Shown: piece after piece, positions 41,464-49,295 of the stretch
How positions within the stretch are numbered: the stretch's first letter is position 1
How the letters are laid out: every line of letters begins with the position of its first letter
From: ATX-6F1 sp943369485
GTDB lineage: Bacteria > Cyanobacteriota > Cyanobacteriia > PCC-6307 > Cyanobiaceae
Direction of reading: 5' to 3'
Length of the DNA: 64,000 bases
NCBI GenBank assembly: GCA_943369485.1
Contig: CALRNH020000004.1
Location: forward strand, 124,001 to 188,000
The notes under the pieces: model-generated
What the model saw: the letters and a program-made list of their open reading frames with translations, nothing else
The model's database searches: none
Told to the model about the DNA's origin: nothing
Made by a program: the position numbers and the translations under genes

Positions 41464-42519
41464 TCAGCCCGCTGAGTTGAGGTGAAGGTCGGGGACGGCC
41501 ACCGCCCCGCGGCCATCACTCCCAACAAGTGTCGTGGCATCGCGATAGAGACGGGGTGTGGCCATCAGCAGTGACCAGGCCCTCCTTCCACTGACGAGTT
41601 GATAGCACTCGCCATAGTGCTCGATCAGCAGTTGCCGCACCAACGGGTAGTGGCTGGAGTCGAGATCTGGGAAAAGATGGTGCTCGGTGTGGTGGGAGAA
41701 GTTCAGATGCAGCAGGTCAATCCATCGGGGCATCTGCAGCGAGAGGCTGTTGCGCAGCGGGTCGTTCACTTCCGTGAGCGGACAGAGCATGTGGTTGCTG
41801 AAGATGTAGGCGATCGCCACCCCGTAGCCGATCCAGATCGGCAGGAAGTAGCCCAGCAACAACTTGAGTGGATGCAGATCCAGCCAAAACAGCACCCCCA
41901 CGTGCAGCAGGGCGATCAGCGCCAGTTCCAGGCCAATGGCGCGGCGCTCCCGGCGGCTGACCCGAAAGCCCGCTGGCCCCTGGCTGCTGCCGTCGTTGCG
42001 CAGCAGCACAGAAAGCAGCAGCCGAAGGTTGTGCACGCCCCAGGAGCTTGAGAGTCCCACCACCAACCAGGGCCAGCGCACCTGCTTGGAGGGCACGAAC
42101 AGATGCTGGATGGCTTTCCCCCATCCGTGGGCTTGATCTTCTAGGTAACTCCGGTCTGGATCCGCCAGGGAGTTGGTGTGGCCATGGTGTTCCCGGTTGT
42201 GCACCGCCTGCCAGAGGCTTGGCGGCATCCAGAGCATGGCCAGCCCCGCCAGTCCCACCAGCCGCCTCCAGGCGCGTCCCTTGAGGCTGCGTCCATGGAG
42301 CAGGTCGTGGGTGGAAAACAGCAGCACCACGACGCTGTTGCCCATCACCAAAGCAAAGGGCAGGAACCCCACCAGGGCGAACGCCGGCCATTGATCAAGC
42401 CCATCGGCCATCACCAGGCCCAGGGCCAGGATCGCCAGGTTGATCGCCACCAGAGCCAGGCGGTCGGGGTTGGTGCTAAAGGCGTTGGTGGGGAGCCGTG
42501 GCCGCAGGGCTCTGGCCAC
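41464..42519 (-). CDS. Membrane fatty acid desaturase
   Basis: A 351-residue di-iron membrane desaturase. All three histidine boxes are present: STHDLLHG, HNREHHGH and NFSHHTEHHLF, separated by pairs of hydrophobic helices. The family inserts double bonds in acyl chains or hydroxylates carotenoids/sphingolipids; the exact substrate is not clear. The first usable start in this frame is a GTG at 42519, although the frame remains open upstream without a start codon. About 235 bases between it and the DUF723 gene show nothing. It is divergent from the hli gene, which shares the upstream region. Confidence 0.85.
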   Translation of the reverse strand: MARALRPRLPTNAFSTNPDRLALVAINLAILALGLVMADGLDQWPAFALVGFLPFALVMGNSVVVLLFSTHDLLHGRSLKGRAWRRLVGLAGLAMLWMPPSLWQAVHNREHHGHTNSLADPDRSYLEDQAHGWGKAIQHLFVPSKQVRWPWLVVGLSSSWGVHNLRLLLSVLLRNDGSSQGPAGFRVSRRERRAIGLELALIALLHVGVLFWLDLHPLKLLLGYFLPIWIGYGVAIAYIFSNHMLCPLTEVNDPLRNSLSLQMPRWIDLLHLNFSHHTEHHLFPDLDSSHYPLVRQLLIEHYGECYQLVSGRRAWSLLMATPRLYRDATTLVGSDGRGAVAVPDLHLNSAG

Positions 42520-42698
42520 GGTGGCCTGGGGTGAGAGTTCCTCGGCTGGAAGGGTTTTGGAGTGAGGAGCGTTGGGAGAGAGAGTCGGTGGGGCCAGGGA
42601 CGGTGTGGTGATCGAGTTGCTGCCGTGCCAGACCAGTGCAGCACGGCGGCATCTGGAAGCTCATTTGGGCGGGTTTTGATCCGATCGCTTCAAAGTGC

Positions 42699-42714
42699 GT
42701 TACATTTGGTTGAG
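42699..42714 (+). promoter_or_regulatory. HLR1-like (RpaB) site upstream of hli
   Basis: GTTACA-TTTG-GTTGAG: the first hexamer is a perfect half of the HLR1 consensus (G/T)TTACA-N4-(G/T)TTACA and the second matches four of six. It lies 21 bases before the hli ATG. RpaB binding to HLR1 is known for cyanobacterial hli genes. Confidence 0.5.
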
Positions 42715-42735
42715 TTCCTTCACAACCACACCTCC

Positions 42736-42882
42736 ATGACCACCTCCACCGAATCCCGCTTCGGCTTCGTCGCTTTCGCCGAAACCTGGAACGGCCGTCT
42801 GGCCATGCTCGGCTTCGTCATCGGCCTGGGCACCGAACTGCTCACCGGCCAGGGCATCCTGTCCCAGATCGGCCTCGGCTGA
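42736..42882 (+). CDS. hli: High-light-inducible protein (one-helix Cab-like)
   Basis: A 48-residue Hli/SCP protein. It has the chlorophyll-binding helix with the motif ETWNGRLAMLGFVIGLGTELLTG, where Glu, Asn and Arg match the Cab-family ExxNxR signature. Hlips bind chlorophyll and carotenoid, associate with photosystem II assembly intermediates and protect under excess light. The ATG at 42736 gives the typical short N terminus (MTTSTESRFGFVAFA). An HLR1-like site is upstream and an inverted-repeat terminator follows. Confidence 0.92.
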   Translation: MTTSTESRFGFVAFAETWNGRLAMLGFVIGLGTELLTGQGILSQIGLG

Positions 42883-42942
42883 TCTGTCGGCGCAACCTTT
42901 CGGCCCCTGGCCTGGCCAGGGGCCACCAGTGTTGATCAAATC

Positions 42943-42975
42943 AAGACCCGGCCGGGATCCCTGGCCGGGTCTTTT
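42943..42975. terminator. Bidirectional intrinsic terminator between hli and gap1
   Basis: AAGACCCGGCC (42943-42953) pairs perfectly with GGCCGGGTCTT (42963-42973) across a nine-base loop, followed by further T's on the plus strand. It separates the convergent hli and GAPDH genes and could end both transcripts. Confidence 0.8.
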
Positions 42976-42996
42976 GATGGGAACGGCTTGGGCGCC

Positions 42997-43998
42997 TCAG
43001 CTGTGGCTGGCCATGTGCTGGATCAAATCCAGGCATTTGCTGGAGTAGCCCCACTCGTTGTCGTACCACGACACCACCTTCACGAAGGTGTCCGTGAGGG
43101 CGATGCCGGCCTTGGCATCAAACACCGAGGTGCGCGGATCGCCGAGGAAATCGGTGGAGACCACCTCGTCCTCGGTGTAGCCCAGAACCCCCTTCATCGG
43201 GCCTTCTGAGGCGGCCTTCATCGCCGCCTTGATCTGCTCGTAGCTCCCAGGCCGCTCCAGGTTCACGGTCAGATCCACCACCGAGACGGTGGGGGTGGGC
43301 ACCCGGAAGGCCATGCCGGTGAGTTTGCCGTTGAGCCCGGGGATCACCTTGCCCACCGCCTTGGCCGCGCCGGTGGAGGAGGGAATGATGTTCTGCGCGG
43401 CGCCCCGCCCGCCCCGCCAGTCCTTCACCGAGGGACCATCGACCGTTTTCTGGGTGGCGGTGGTGGCGTGCACCGTGGTCATCAGCCCATCACGGATGCC
43501 GAAGCTGTCGTTGAGCACCTTGGCGATCGGCGCCAGGCAGTTGGTGGTGCAGGAGGCGTTCGAGACGATGTCCTGGCCGGCATAGGTGGTGTGGTTGACC
43601 CCGACCACGAACATCGGTGTGTCGTCCTTGGAGGGGGCTGACATCACCACGCGGCGGGCGCCGGCCTCGATGTGGGCTCGGGCCTTCTCATCGGTGAGGA
43701 AGAGCCCGGTGGATTCGAGCACGTACTCGGCACCGACCGCGCCCCAGTCGAGGTTGCGGGGGTCGCGCTCGGAGCTCAGCCGGATCGTGCGGCCGTTTAC
43801 CACCAGGTGGCCGTTCTCAACGCTCACTTCGCCATGGAAGCGCCCATGGGTGGAATCGTGGAGAAGCAGATAGGCGATGTAATCGGGCTCGATCAGATCG
43901 TTGATGCCCACCACCTCGAGGCCCTCGAGCTGGCTGGCCCGGCGAAACACCAGACGGCCGATCCGTCCAAAGCCATTGATGCCGATCTTGATGGTCAA
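42997..43998 (-). CDS. gap1: Glyceraldehyde-3-phosphate dehydrogenase, Gap1-type
   Basis: A 333-residue GAPDH. The Rossmann motif is KIGINGFGRIGRLVFR, the catalytic cysteine is in SNASCTTNCLAP, the catalytic His in TTVHATTATQKT, and substrate-binding residues in SSTGAAKAVGKVIPGLNGKLTG. The N-terminal half (INDLIEPDYIAYLLLHDSTHGRF) resembles the E. coli GapA/cyanobacterial Gap1 type rather than the photosynthetic Gap2. It is therefore probably the NAD-dependent glycolytic enzyme. That distinction is from memory of the families. Confidence 0.9.
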   Translation of the reverse strand: MTIKIGINGFGRIGRLVFRRASQLEGLEVVGINDLIEPDYIAYLLLHDSTHGRFHGEVSVENGHLVVNGRTIRLSSERDPRNLDWGAVGAEYVLESTGLFLTDEKARAHIEAGARRVVMSAPSKDDTPMFVVGVNHTTYAGQDIVSNASCTTNCLAPIAKVLNDSFGIRDGLMTTVHATTATQKTVDGPSVKDWRGGRGAAQNIIPSSTGAAKAVGKVIPGLNGKLTGMAFRVPTPTVSVVDLTVNLERPGSYEQIKAAMKAASEGPMKGVLGYTEDEVVSTDFLGDPRTSVFDAKAGIALTDTFVKVVSWYDNEWGYSSKCLDLIQHMASHS

Positions 43999-44202
43999 GG
44001 CCGCTGCTCCCGTTCATGCAGGCATGGGGGGAACTTAGGACGGAGGCCGAGGGCCGCGATCGAAGGAACAGGCCTCGCTAGGTGTGTAGTCCCACCACGT
44101 TGTTCGCTCCCCGGTGAGGGTGTGATCAAGGGCGCTCGGGCGAGCTGGCAACCCCCGACCCATGGCCTAATCTGCGCTCAACGCTCAAGCAGCCCTTTGG
44201 CC

Positions 44203-44334
44203 ATGCGCAACCTGCTCAGCCTCACCCTGGCCCTGCTGGCGATGCTCCAGACCGGCGCCGCTTTCGCCTGTGAAAAGCACCTGCACGGCCACCAGAACAA
44301 CTCCGACACCAACAGCGAAGCGAGCCAGCGCTGA
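44203..44334 (+). CDS. Small secreted His/Cys peptide
   Basis: A 43-residue product: signal peptide (residues 1-22, MRNLLSLTLALLAMLQTGAAFA) then CEKHLHGHQNNSDTNSEASQR. The mature end has one Cys and three His residues, suggesting metal binding. It converges on the HupE/UreJ gene with a nine-base gap, and HupE proteins are proposed Ni/Co permeases, so a metal-related role is possible. It is short and its reality rests on the clean signal peptide. Confidence 0.5.
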   Translation: MRNLLSLTLALLAMLQTGAAFACEKHLHGHQNNSDTNSEASQR

Positions 44335-44343
44335 AGGTCGGCC

Positions 44344-44949
44344 TCAGGCCCCGGCGCCACCGGCCAGCAGGCCCAGGGGCCCGAAGGCCAGAAGGGCGCC
44401 GATCACAAGGAAGGCCACGGCGGCCGTGCGGGTCCAGGTCAGGGGCAGCCGCCGCAGGATGAGATAGCTCGCACCGCTCACCAGCACTGAACTCACCAGG
44501 GCGCCCGTCCACCAGAGCAGGGTGCTGCCGTCTTTCGGTGATTCACCGCCATGGAGCAGGCCATGGATGCCCACCGCCGCCGCCACCACCACAGCCACCC
44601 AGGGGCTGGTGGGATCGATCAGGCGGCCGGTGGCCAGAATCAGCAGGCCCACCGAGGAGATCGCTAGGGCCGCCAGCAGTTCGCCGGCCGGAAGGACCAT
44701 GCCGGCGGCCCCCAGGATCGCCCCCAGCACCGCGCCCCCCAGGGCCCAGATCAGCAGGCGCGCGGAGATGAACGAGGCGGCGGCCCCAATCGAAAGCAGC
44801 AGGAAGAGGTGGTCAAGGCCGAGCAGGGGGTGGCTCAGTCCCGCCAGCACACCACCGTGAACCCCGCCATGGGCCTGGGCCGGCAGGCTGCCCAGAAGAA
44901 CCGCTGAAGCCGTCGCCAGCGAGGCGAGTACCGCTGCACTGCGTTTCAT
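44344..44949 (-). CDS. HupE/UreJ-family membrane protein
   Basis: A 201-residue membrane protein with a signal peptide (MKRSAAVLASLATASAVLLGSLPAQAHGG) and about six helices. The family motif HPLLGLDHLFLLLSIG lies after the first predicted helix, and a second His-rich spot is IHGLLHGGESP. HupE/UreJ proteins are accessory permeases associated with hydrogenase or urease and linked to Ni or Co uptake. The ATG at 44949 puts the signal peptide at the N terminus; an upstream ATG at 44982 would add eleven residues. Confidence 0.85.
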   Translation of the reverse strand: MKRSAAVLASLATASAVLLGSLPAQAHGGVHGGVLAGLSHPLLGLDHLFLLLSIGAAASFISARLLIWALGGAVLGAILGAAGMVLPAGELLAALAISSVGLLILATGRLIDPTSPWVAVVVAAAVGIHGLLHGGESPKDGSTLLWWTGALVSSVLVSGASYLILRRLPLTWTRTAAVAFLVIGALLAFGPLGLLAGGAGA

Positions 44950-45079
44950 TCGGGGGAAGCCCTTTCGACAATCGTCCTGCATCCTGCCATCGCCGCACCG
45001 CTCTGGCGCCGTTCGATGTGAACACCAGCGGCGGGCTCTTGGCTCCCGCGCCAGCCAATCAGCGGTTCTGGAACTGGGC

Positions 45080-45778
45080 TCAGAGTTCCAGCAGGCAGTT
45101 CACCTCCAGCTCGAACGGCACCGCTTCCTTCGGCAGGGTCAGCAGTGTGCTCACCAAGCTGGCCAGGTCTTCGGATTGGGTCATCGCCTCAGGGGGGATC
45201 GCTCGAACGGCGGCGGCCATGGCCGTGTTCACCCAGCCCGGGCAGAGGGCTGTGACCCGGATGCCCAGGGGCCAGCCCTGGTTGCGCATGGTCTGACAGA
45301 GGCCGAGCAGGGCGAATTTGCTGGCGGCATAGGCGGCCAGGTTGCCCTTCACCCGCTTGCCGCTCATTGAGGCCAGAGCAATCACCCGGCCGTCGCCTGA
45401 GGCCTCCAGGTGGGGCCAGATCGCCCGGGTGAGCCACCAGGGTCCCATCAGGTTCACCTGTATCACCCGCTCGATCTCGGCCGCCTCGGTTGCATCGAAC
45501 AGCAGCCCGGCGCGCGAGAAGATCCCGGCGCTGTGGACCACGCCATCAAGCCGCCCGAAGCGCGCGGCGCTGGCCTCCACCCAGGCGCTGGCCGAGGTGG
45601 GATCGCGGGCCTCATAGGCCTGCACCTGCACCCGCTCGCCGGGGGCCAGAGGGGTGCCCAGGAGATCGTCGGGACGGCGCACCCCGAGGCTGAGGCGGTG
45701 TCCATCGGCCAGGGCCCGCTCGGCGATGGCCCGACCGATGCCGCGGCTGGCGCCGCTGATCAGAAGGGTGCGTGTCAC
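45080..45778 (-). CDS. Short-chain dehydrogenase/reductase
   Basis: A 232-residue classical SDR. The cofactor motif is ISGASRGIGRAIAE, the NAG-type motif appears as VHSAGIF, the catalytic Ser is in IALASMSGKR, and Tyr-x3-Lys is in AAYAASKFAL. The Arg-Arg at about positions 33-34 (LGVRRPDD) suggests NADP(H) preference. Substrate unknown. The reading frame begins at ATG 45778 and has no obvious operon partner. Confidence 0.85.
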   Translation of the reverse strand: MTRTLLISGASRGIGRAIAERALADGHRLSLGVRRPDDLLGTPLAPGERVQVQAYEARDPTSASAWVEASAARFGRLDGVVHSAGIFSRAGLLFDATEAAEIERVIQVNLMGPWWLTRAIWPHLEASGDGRVIALASMSGKRVKGNLAAYAASKFALLGLCQTMRNQGWPLGIRVTALCPGWVNTAMAAAVRAIPPEAMTQSEDLASLVSTLLTLPKEAVPFELEVNCLLEL

Positions 45779-45886
45779 GGGGGTGGCGCGATCGGAATCA
45801 GCTTGCCAGCTCTGGGCTCAGGCACCTTGGGCCTGCGCAGGTGGGATCGGCCTTGATTCAGCCCTGGGAGGCGGCTGGGAGTCGAC

Positions 45887-46252
45887 CTAGGAGTCGGCTT
45901 CTGGATCACCGAGGGGAACCAGTCGAATGTGATGTTTGCCGAGCTTGATGTCGAACTCATCCCCTGGCCGCAGACCCAGCAGGTTGGTGTAGGCCTTGCC
46001 CACCATCAGATTGCCGTTGAACTGCACTGTGGTGAGGTAAGTGAGCCGGCGTTGGCCACCCCTGCGGGAGCCGTTTCGGGTGCTCAGATCAAGGCCCTTG
46101 GCCTCCAGCAGGGCCTCGTAGAAGGCCGTGAAATTGAGCCGTTCACTGCCATCCTTCAAGGTTGTGAGATAGCCGGTAGCACGCACCAGATCGGATTTGC
46201 TCGCGTCTGCCAGATTCTTTACAGCTCCAAGCAGTTCATCTCCAGTAAGCAT
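45887..46252 (-). CDS. cyAbrB-type transcriptional regulator
   Basis: A 121-residue protein of the cyanobacterial AbrB family (cyAbrB), global DNA-binding regulators of carbon and nitrogen metabolism. The N-terminal half has the cyAbrB pattern LTGDELLGAVKNLADASKSDLVRATGY, and the C-terminal AbrB-like swapped-hairpin domain is LTTVQFNGNLMVGKAYTNLLGLRPGDEFDIKLGKHHIRL. Length and motif order fit. Whether it is cyAbrB1 or cyAbrB2 is not determined. Confidence 0.88.
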   Translation of the reverse strand: MLTGDELLGAVKNLADASKSDLVRATGYLTTLKDGSERLNFTAFYEALLEAKGLDLSTRNGSRRGGQRRLTYLTTVQFNGNLMVGKAYTNLLGLRPGDEFDIKLGKHHIRLVPLGDPEADS

Positions 46253-46644
46253 TGCTAACTCCCTGTCTGTCTTTTCAATCTATTTGTTTAACGCCGGATG
46301 AAGCCTTTCGACTGCCGCACATGCGCTGCGGCTCAATGGGCTTCGTTTCTCCCTGATGTCGCCGCACTCGTTGCGTTCGCCGCCCTGAGCTCAGCCAAGG
46401 CACGCGTCGATCACAGGCAGCACGGCAGCTACGGCGATCGAGCACCGTTCCCCGGGGTGGGGCATCTCAATCAGCGCCTGTTCACAGAGCGGGCGGTTCA
46501 GGGTCGCTTGCTCCAGAGGACCTGCAAGGGCTTGGGCCTGGCCTGCGCCCGGAGGCTTGGGGAGGAGGGGTGGGGATCGCCGGATTCAGCGCGCTCGATG
46601 GGCCCCGGGGCCACCCCTAATCTCGGAGCGCTGCCTGGGCTCCC
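46253..46644. other. 392-base intergenic region without a supported gene
   Basis: A frame is open across part of it, but the translation is low in conserved features and overlaps the start of the nuclease-like gene. I see no strong promoter, RNA or terminator signal here. Confidence 0.5.
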
Positions 46645-47337
46645 TTGCGACTGCTCCGCCTGTGTCGGCTCCGCGCCGTGTTGTTCCCAAGGCTGTTGGC
46701 TGGCGAGCGGTGGGCTGATGAGCCGCTGACTGGCTGGCGGAGTACAGGTGGGCTGATCACGGCACCTGTGCTGCTCGCGTTGACCCTGGGCCAGCCCCTG
46801 GCGGTCGCCGCACAGCCCGCCCCGGTGCCGAGCGGCCCAGCGCCCACGGCGGACCCGGTTCCCTCAGCCGTTCCCCCGCTCAGCTCGCGGCCGGTGACCT
46901 ACACCGCCACGGTGCTCAAGGTGGAGAACGGCCAGGTGTTGAAGGTGCGGATCGGGGACCTGGAGCGGCGGGTGCGCCTGGCTTGCGTCCAGGCCCCGCG
47001 CCCGACGCAGGAGCCCTGGGCCACCCAGGCCGCAGAGGCCCTGCAGCGCCGTGTTCCCCTGGGCAGCCCGGTGCAGATCGACCTGCGCGCCCGCGACGTG
47101 TTCGGCCGCCTGGTGGCCGTGGTGCGGCTGAATGGCCGCGATGTTGCCCCGTCGTTGCTGCGCCAGGGGACGCTGTTCGCCTACGACGGCTACCTGGGCC
47201 AATGCGCCGACCTGGGCTACCCCCGCTTCGAGGCGGAGGCACGCCAGTGGCGACAAGGGGTCTGGAGCGTTGATGGGGGCCTTGAGCGCCCCTGGAACCT
47301 GTTGGCCCGCCAGGGCGGCACCGTCGAGGAGCCCTGA
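46645..47337 (+). CDS. Secreted thermonuclease-like (SNase fold) protein
   Basis: A protein of about 230 residues with a staphylococcal-nuclease-type OB fold. The SNase layout is VTYTATVLKVENGQVLKVRIGDLERRVRLACVQAPR, then WATQAAEALQRRVPLG, RDVFGRLVAVVRLNGRDVAPSLLRQG, and FEAEARQWRQGVWS. The catalytic-site pattern is partly retained: an Arg follows the second strand, but the active-site Asp/Glu set looks degenerate. A hydrophobic stretch (GGLITAPVLLALTLGQPLAVAAQPA) looks like a signal peptide, so the start is probably later than the TTG at 46645; a GTG at 46678 is one alternative. Confidence 0.65.
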   Translation: MRLLRLCRLRAVLFPRLLAGERWADEPLTGWRSTGGLITAPVLLALTLGQPLAVAAQPAPVPSGPAPTADPVPSAVPPLSSRPVTYTATVLKVENGQVLKVRIGDLERRVRLACVQAPRPTQEPWATQAAEALQRRVPLGSPVQIDLRARDVFGRLVAVVRLNGRDVAPSLLRQGTLFAYDGYLGQCADLGYPRFEAEARQWRQGVWSVDGGLERPWNLLARQGGTVEEP

Positions 47338-47418
47338 GCCGCCAAGGTCTAAACAGCAGCCGATCGGACAGACTCAGCACTCCGTTGACGGTTGGATGCC
47401 GTCACCTCCCACCACGCA

Positions 47419-47610
47419 ATGGGCTACGAACCGGGTACGAATGAGTGTCGGCTGCTGATCGACACCAAGGAGCAGATCGAAGGGGCCCTGATGAACCTGG
47501 CTCGGCTCGATGACACCGACGACATCCGCCAGCAGCTGGTGGCGATTTACAACCAGCTCGAAGCGCTCCACGACGAGCGGCGGGCCATGGCTCAAGAGCT
47601 CACGGCCTGA
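47419..47610 (+). CDS. Small acidic helical hypothetical protein
   Basis: A 63-residue protein (MGYEPGTNECRLLIDTKEQIEGAL to HDERRAMAQELTA), predicted as a helical hairpin. I have seen similar proteins in Synechococcus/Prochlorococcus but no function. I prefer the ATG at 47419 over the upstream TTG at 47392. Its last 19 bases overlap the convergent gene. Confidence 0.55.
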   Translation: MGYEPGTNECRLLIDTKEQIEGALMNLARLDDTDDIRQQLVAIYNQLEALHDERRAMAQELTA

Positions 47611-48011
47611 GCCCGCTCGCGGCGGCGCACGGGCTGGAAGCGCGCGATGAACCGGTCCAGCTCCATCGGCCCGCAGCAGCGCCGCCAGGCCGGTGGATCG
47701 CCACAGCTACGCCAGGCGGTGATCCTCAGCGGCCAGCGGGCGCCCTGGCGATGGACCACCAGGTAGCGGTAGTCCGCCTGGCGGCAGGACTGTGGACGGC
47801 TGAGGGGATCGGCCCGCTGCTCCTCCCGCAGCAACTGGCTGAGCAGGGCGCTCGGGGGCGATCCAGCCTCCACGGCTGTGCGCCGGGCCTGCTCCAGCCG
47901 GGCTGCCGTGCCGGAAGGACTCCCCTGGTGGGGCACCACCAGATGCACCGGGCCCCAACCGGGAAAGCCAAGGAACGAGTAGACGGCGGAGCTGAACAAG
48001 GGCTGGTCCAC
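47592..48011 (-). CDS. Hypothetical protein with C-terminal Cys pair
   Basis: A 139-residue protein without a recognised domain. The N terminus (SAVYSFLGFPGWGPVHLVVPHQG) is moderately hydrophobic but not a clear membrane helix. The C-terminal half is Arg/Trp/Cys-rich (LRITAWRSCGDPPAWRRCCGPMELDRFIARF). It is 29 bases downstream of the monooxygenase gene on the same strand and may share its transcript. Confidence 0.5.
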   Translation of the reverse strand: MDQPLFSSAVYSFLGFPGWGPVHLVVPHQGSPSGTAARLEQARRTAVEAGSPPSALLSQLLREEQRADPLSRPQSCRQADYRYLVVHRQGARWPLRITAWRSCGDPPAWRRCCGPMELDRFIARFQPVRRRERAQAVSS

Positions 48012-48040
48012 GGGGGCCCCTTACCAGTGCCCCGGTCGTA

Positions 48041-49165
48041 TCACGGGCTGCTGGGACTCGATTGGCTGCGATTGGATTGGCTGCGACCCGTGCGGCGGCT
48101 CACTTCTCGGCTGGCGGCCTGGTAGCGGTGCACCACCGGCAGGCGCTCGGCATCGAAGGCCGCCAGGGCGTCGCGCCAGGCGCCAGGGGCGGCGCTCAAG
48201 TGTCTGGCGAGGGCTTCGGCGTCCTCGAAACCGGAGGTCATGCCCCGGGCCTGGGAGGAGCTCATGGCGTGGGCCGCATCACCGATCAGCACCACCCGAT
48301 CGATCACCAGTGACGGCAGGGGGTCGATGTCGTGGGAGTAGCCAGCCACGACGGCCTCTGGGGCGGTGGCGGCGATCAGCGTCGCCGCATCGGCCGGAAG
48401 CTTGGCGAGGGCCTCGGCTGGGATCGGTTCGGCCAGGCGCCTGCGGCGCTCGTCGCGCTCGATCGGGAGGGATTCTTCGTTGAAGAACCCCCAGTGGGTG
48501 CGGCCGCGGCCATCGTCGCCTGGACCGAGATCGAAGAAATTCGCGTAGATGCCCCGGCCCCGGGCGTAGACGAAAAATTCACCGTCGGTGCAAAAGGTGT
48601 CGTCGCGGGCGACCCCTCGCCAGACCCGATCGCCGAGGTAGTTGAGTCGCCGCTGCTGCTGCACCAGAGGGGCCAGGCGGGAGTAGAGGCCATCGCAGCC
48701 CACCAGCAGATCGCCGCTCCACTGGCTTCCGTCCGCGAAGATCGCGGTCACAGCTTCGGAGTTCTGCTCCACCCCCACCAGCTCGGCCAGGGGCTGAAAA
48801 TCTGCCGGATCGAAGGCGCCACAAAGGGCTTCGAGGATGGCGCTGCGATGGATCAGCAGCGCCGGCAGCTCCCCGGGTGCTTGGTCCACCGGATGGCGTT
48901 CGATTTCGCCCCCCTTGAGGTTGCGGAAGACGTAGCGGTTGACCGGTTGGCCCGCCTCCAGCAGGGCCTCCAGCAGGCCAGGAACGCCCCCTGCCGCGAT
49001 CGCCTCCACCCCCGCTTTCACCAGCAGAATGCCGCAACCGGCGGTGCGGGCGCTGGCCGCCTTTTCGAACAGGCTTACCCGGTGGCCGGACCGCTGAAGC
49101 AGCACCGCCAGGTAGAGCCCGGCGGTGCCGGCACCGACAATCCCGATCCGCAGCGCCGTTGCCAT
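48041..49165 (-). CDS. FAD-dependent monooxygenase (PHBH-like)
   Basis: A 374-residue flavoprotein hydroxylase. The FAD-binding Rossmann motif is RIGIVGAGTAGLYLAVLLQRSGH, the DG motif is LLVGCDGLYSRLAPLV, and the second FAD contact is RVVLIGDAAHAMSSSQARGMTSGFEDAEAL. The substrate is unknown. The C terminus ends in a short Ser/Arg/Gln repeat (RSQSNRSQSS), caused by a direct duplication of GATTGGCTGCG near 48060-48090. It is divergent from the NRAMP gene. Confidence 0.85.
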   Translation of the reverse strand: MATALRIGIVGAGTAGLYLAVLLQRSGHRVSLFEKAASARTAGCGILLVKAGVEAIAAGGVPGLLEALLEAGQPVNRYVFRNLKGGEIERHPVDQAPGELPALLIHRSAILEALCGAFDPADFQPLAELVGVEQNSEAVTAIFADGSQWSGDLLVGCDGLYSRLAPLVQQQRRLNYLGDRVWRGVARDDTFCTDGEFFVYARGRGIYANFFDLGPGDDGRGRTHWGFFNEESLPIERDERRRRLAEPIPAEALAKLPADAATLIAATAPEAVVAGYSHDIDPLPSLVIDRVVLIGDAAHAMSSSQARGMTSGFEDAEALARHLSAAPGAWRDALAAFDAERLPVVHRYQAASREVSRRTGRSQSNRSQSSPSSP

Positions 49166-49295
49166 CGCGCTCTGCCCAGGGCGTGCATACTCTCAACCAG
49201 GTGTAGCCAGGCCGAGGGGCGGACCGACTGGACGGGGGAGACCCCCACCTAGGTTGACCTGTGCATCAACGCCATGGTCGTTGGGAGAGTCGACC

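Noticed and set aside
46298..46729. Plus-strand open frame before the nuclease-like gene
   Set aside because: The composition is irregular and it overlaps the start of the better-supported gene; no conserved features.
48058..48090. Direct repeat GATTGGCTGCG as a mobile-element scar
   Set aside because: It is a local in-gene duplication encoding a Ser/Arg tail; no flanking element or target-site duplication.
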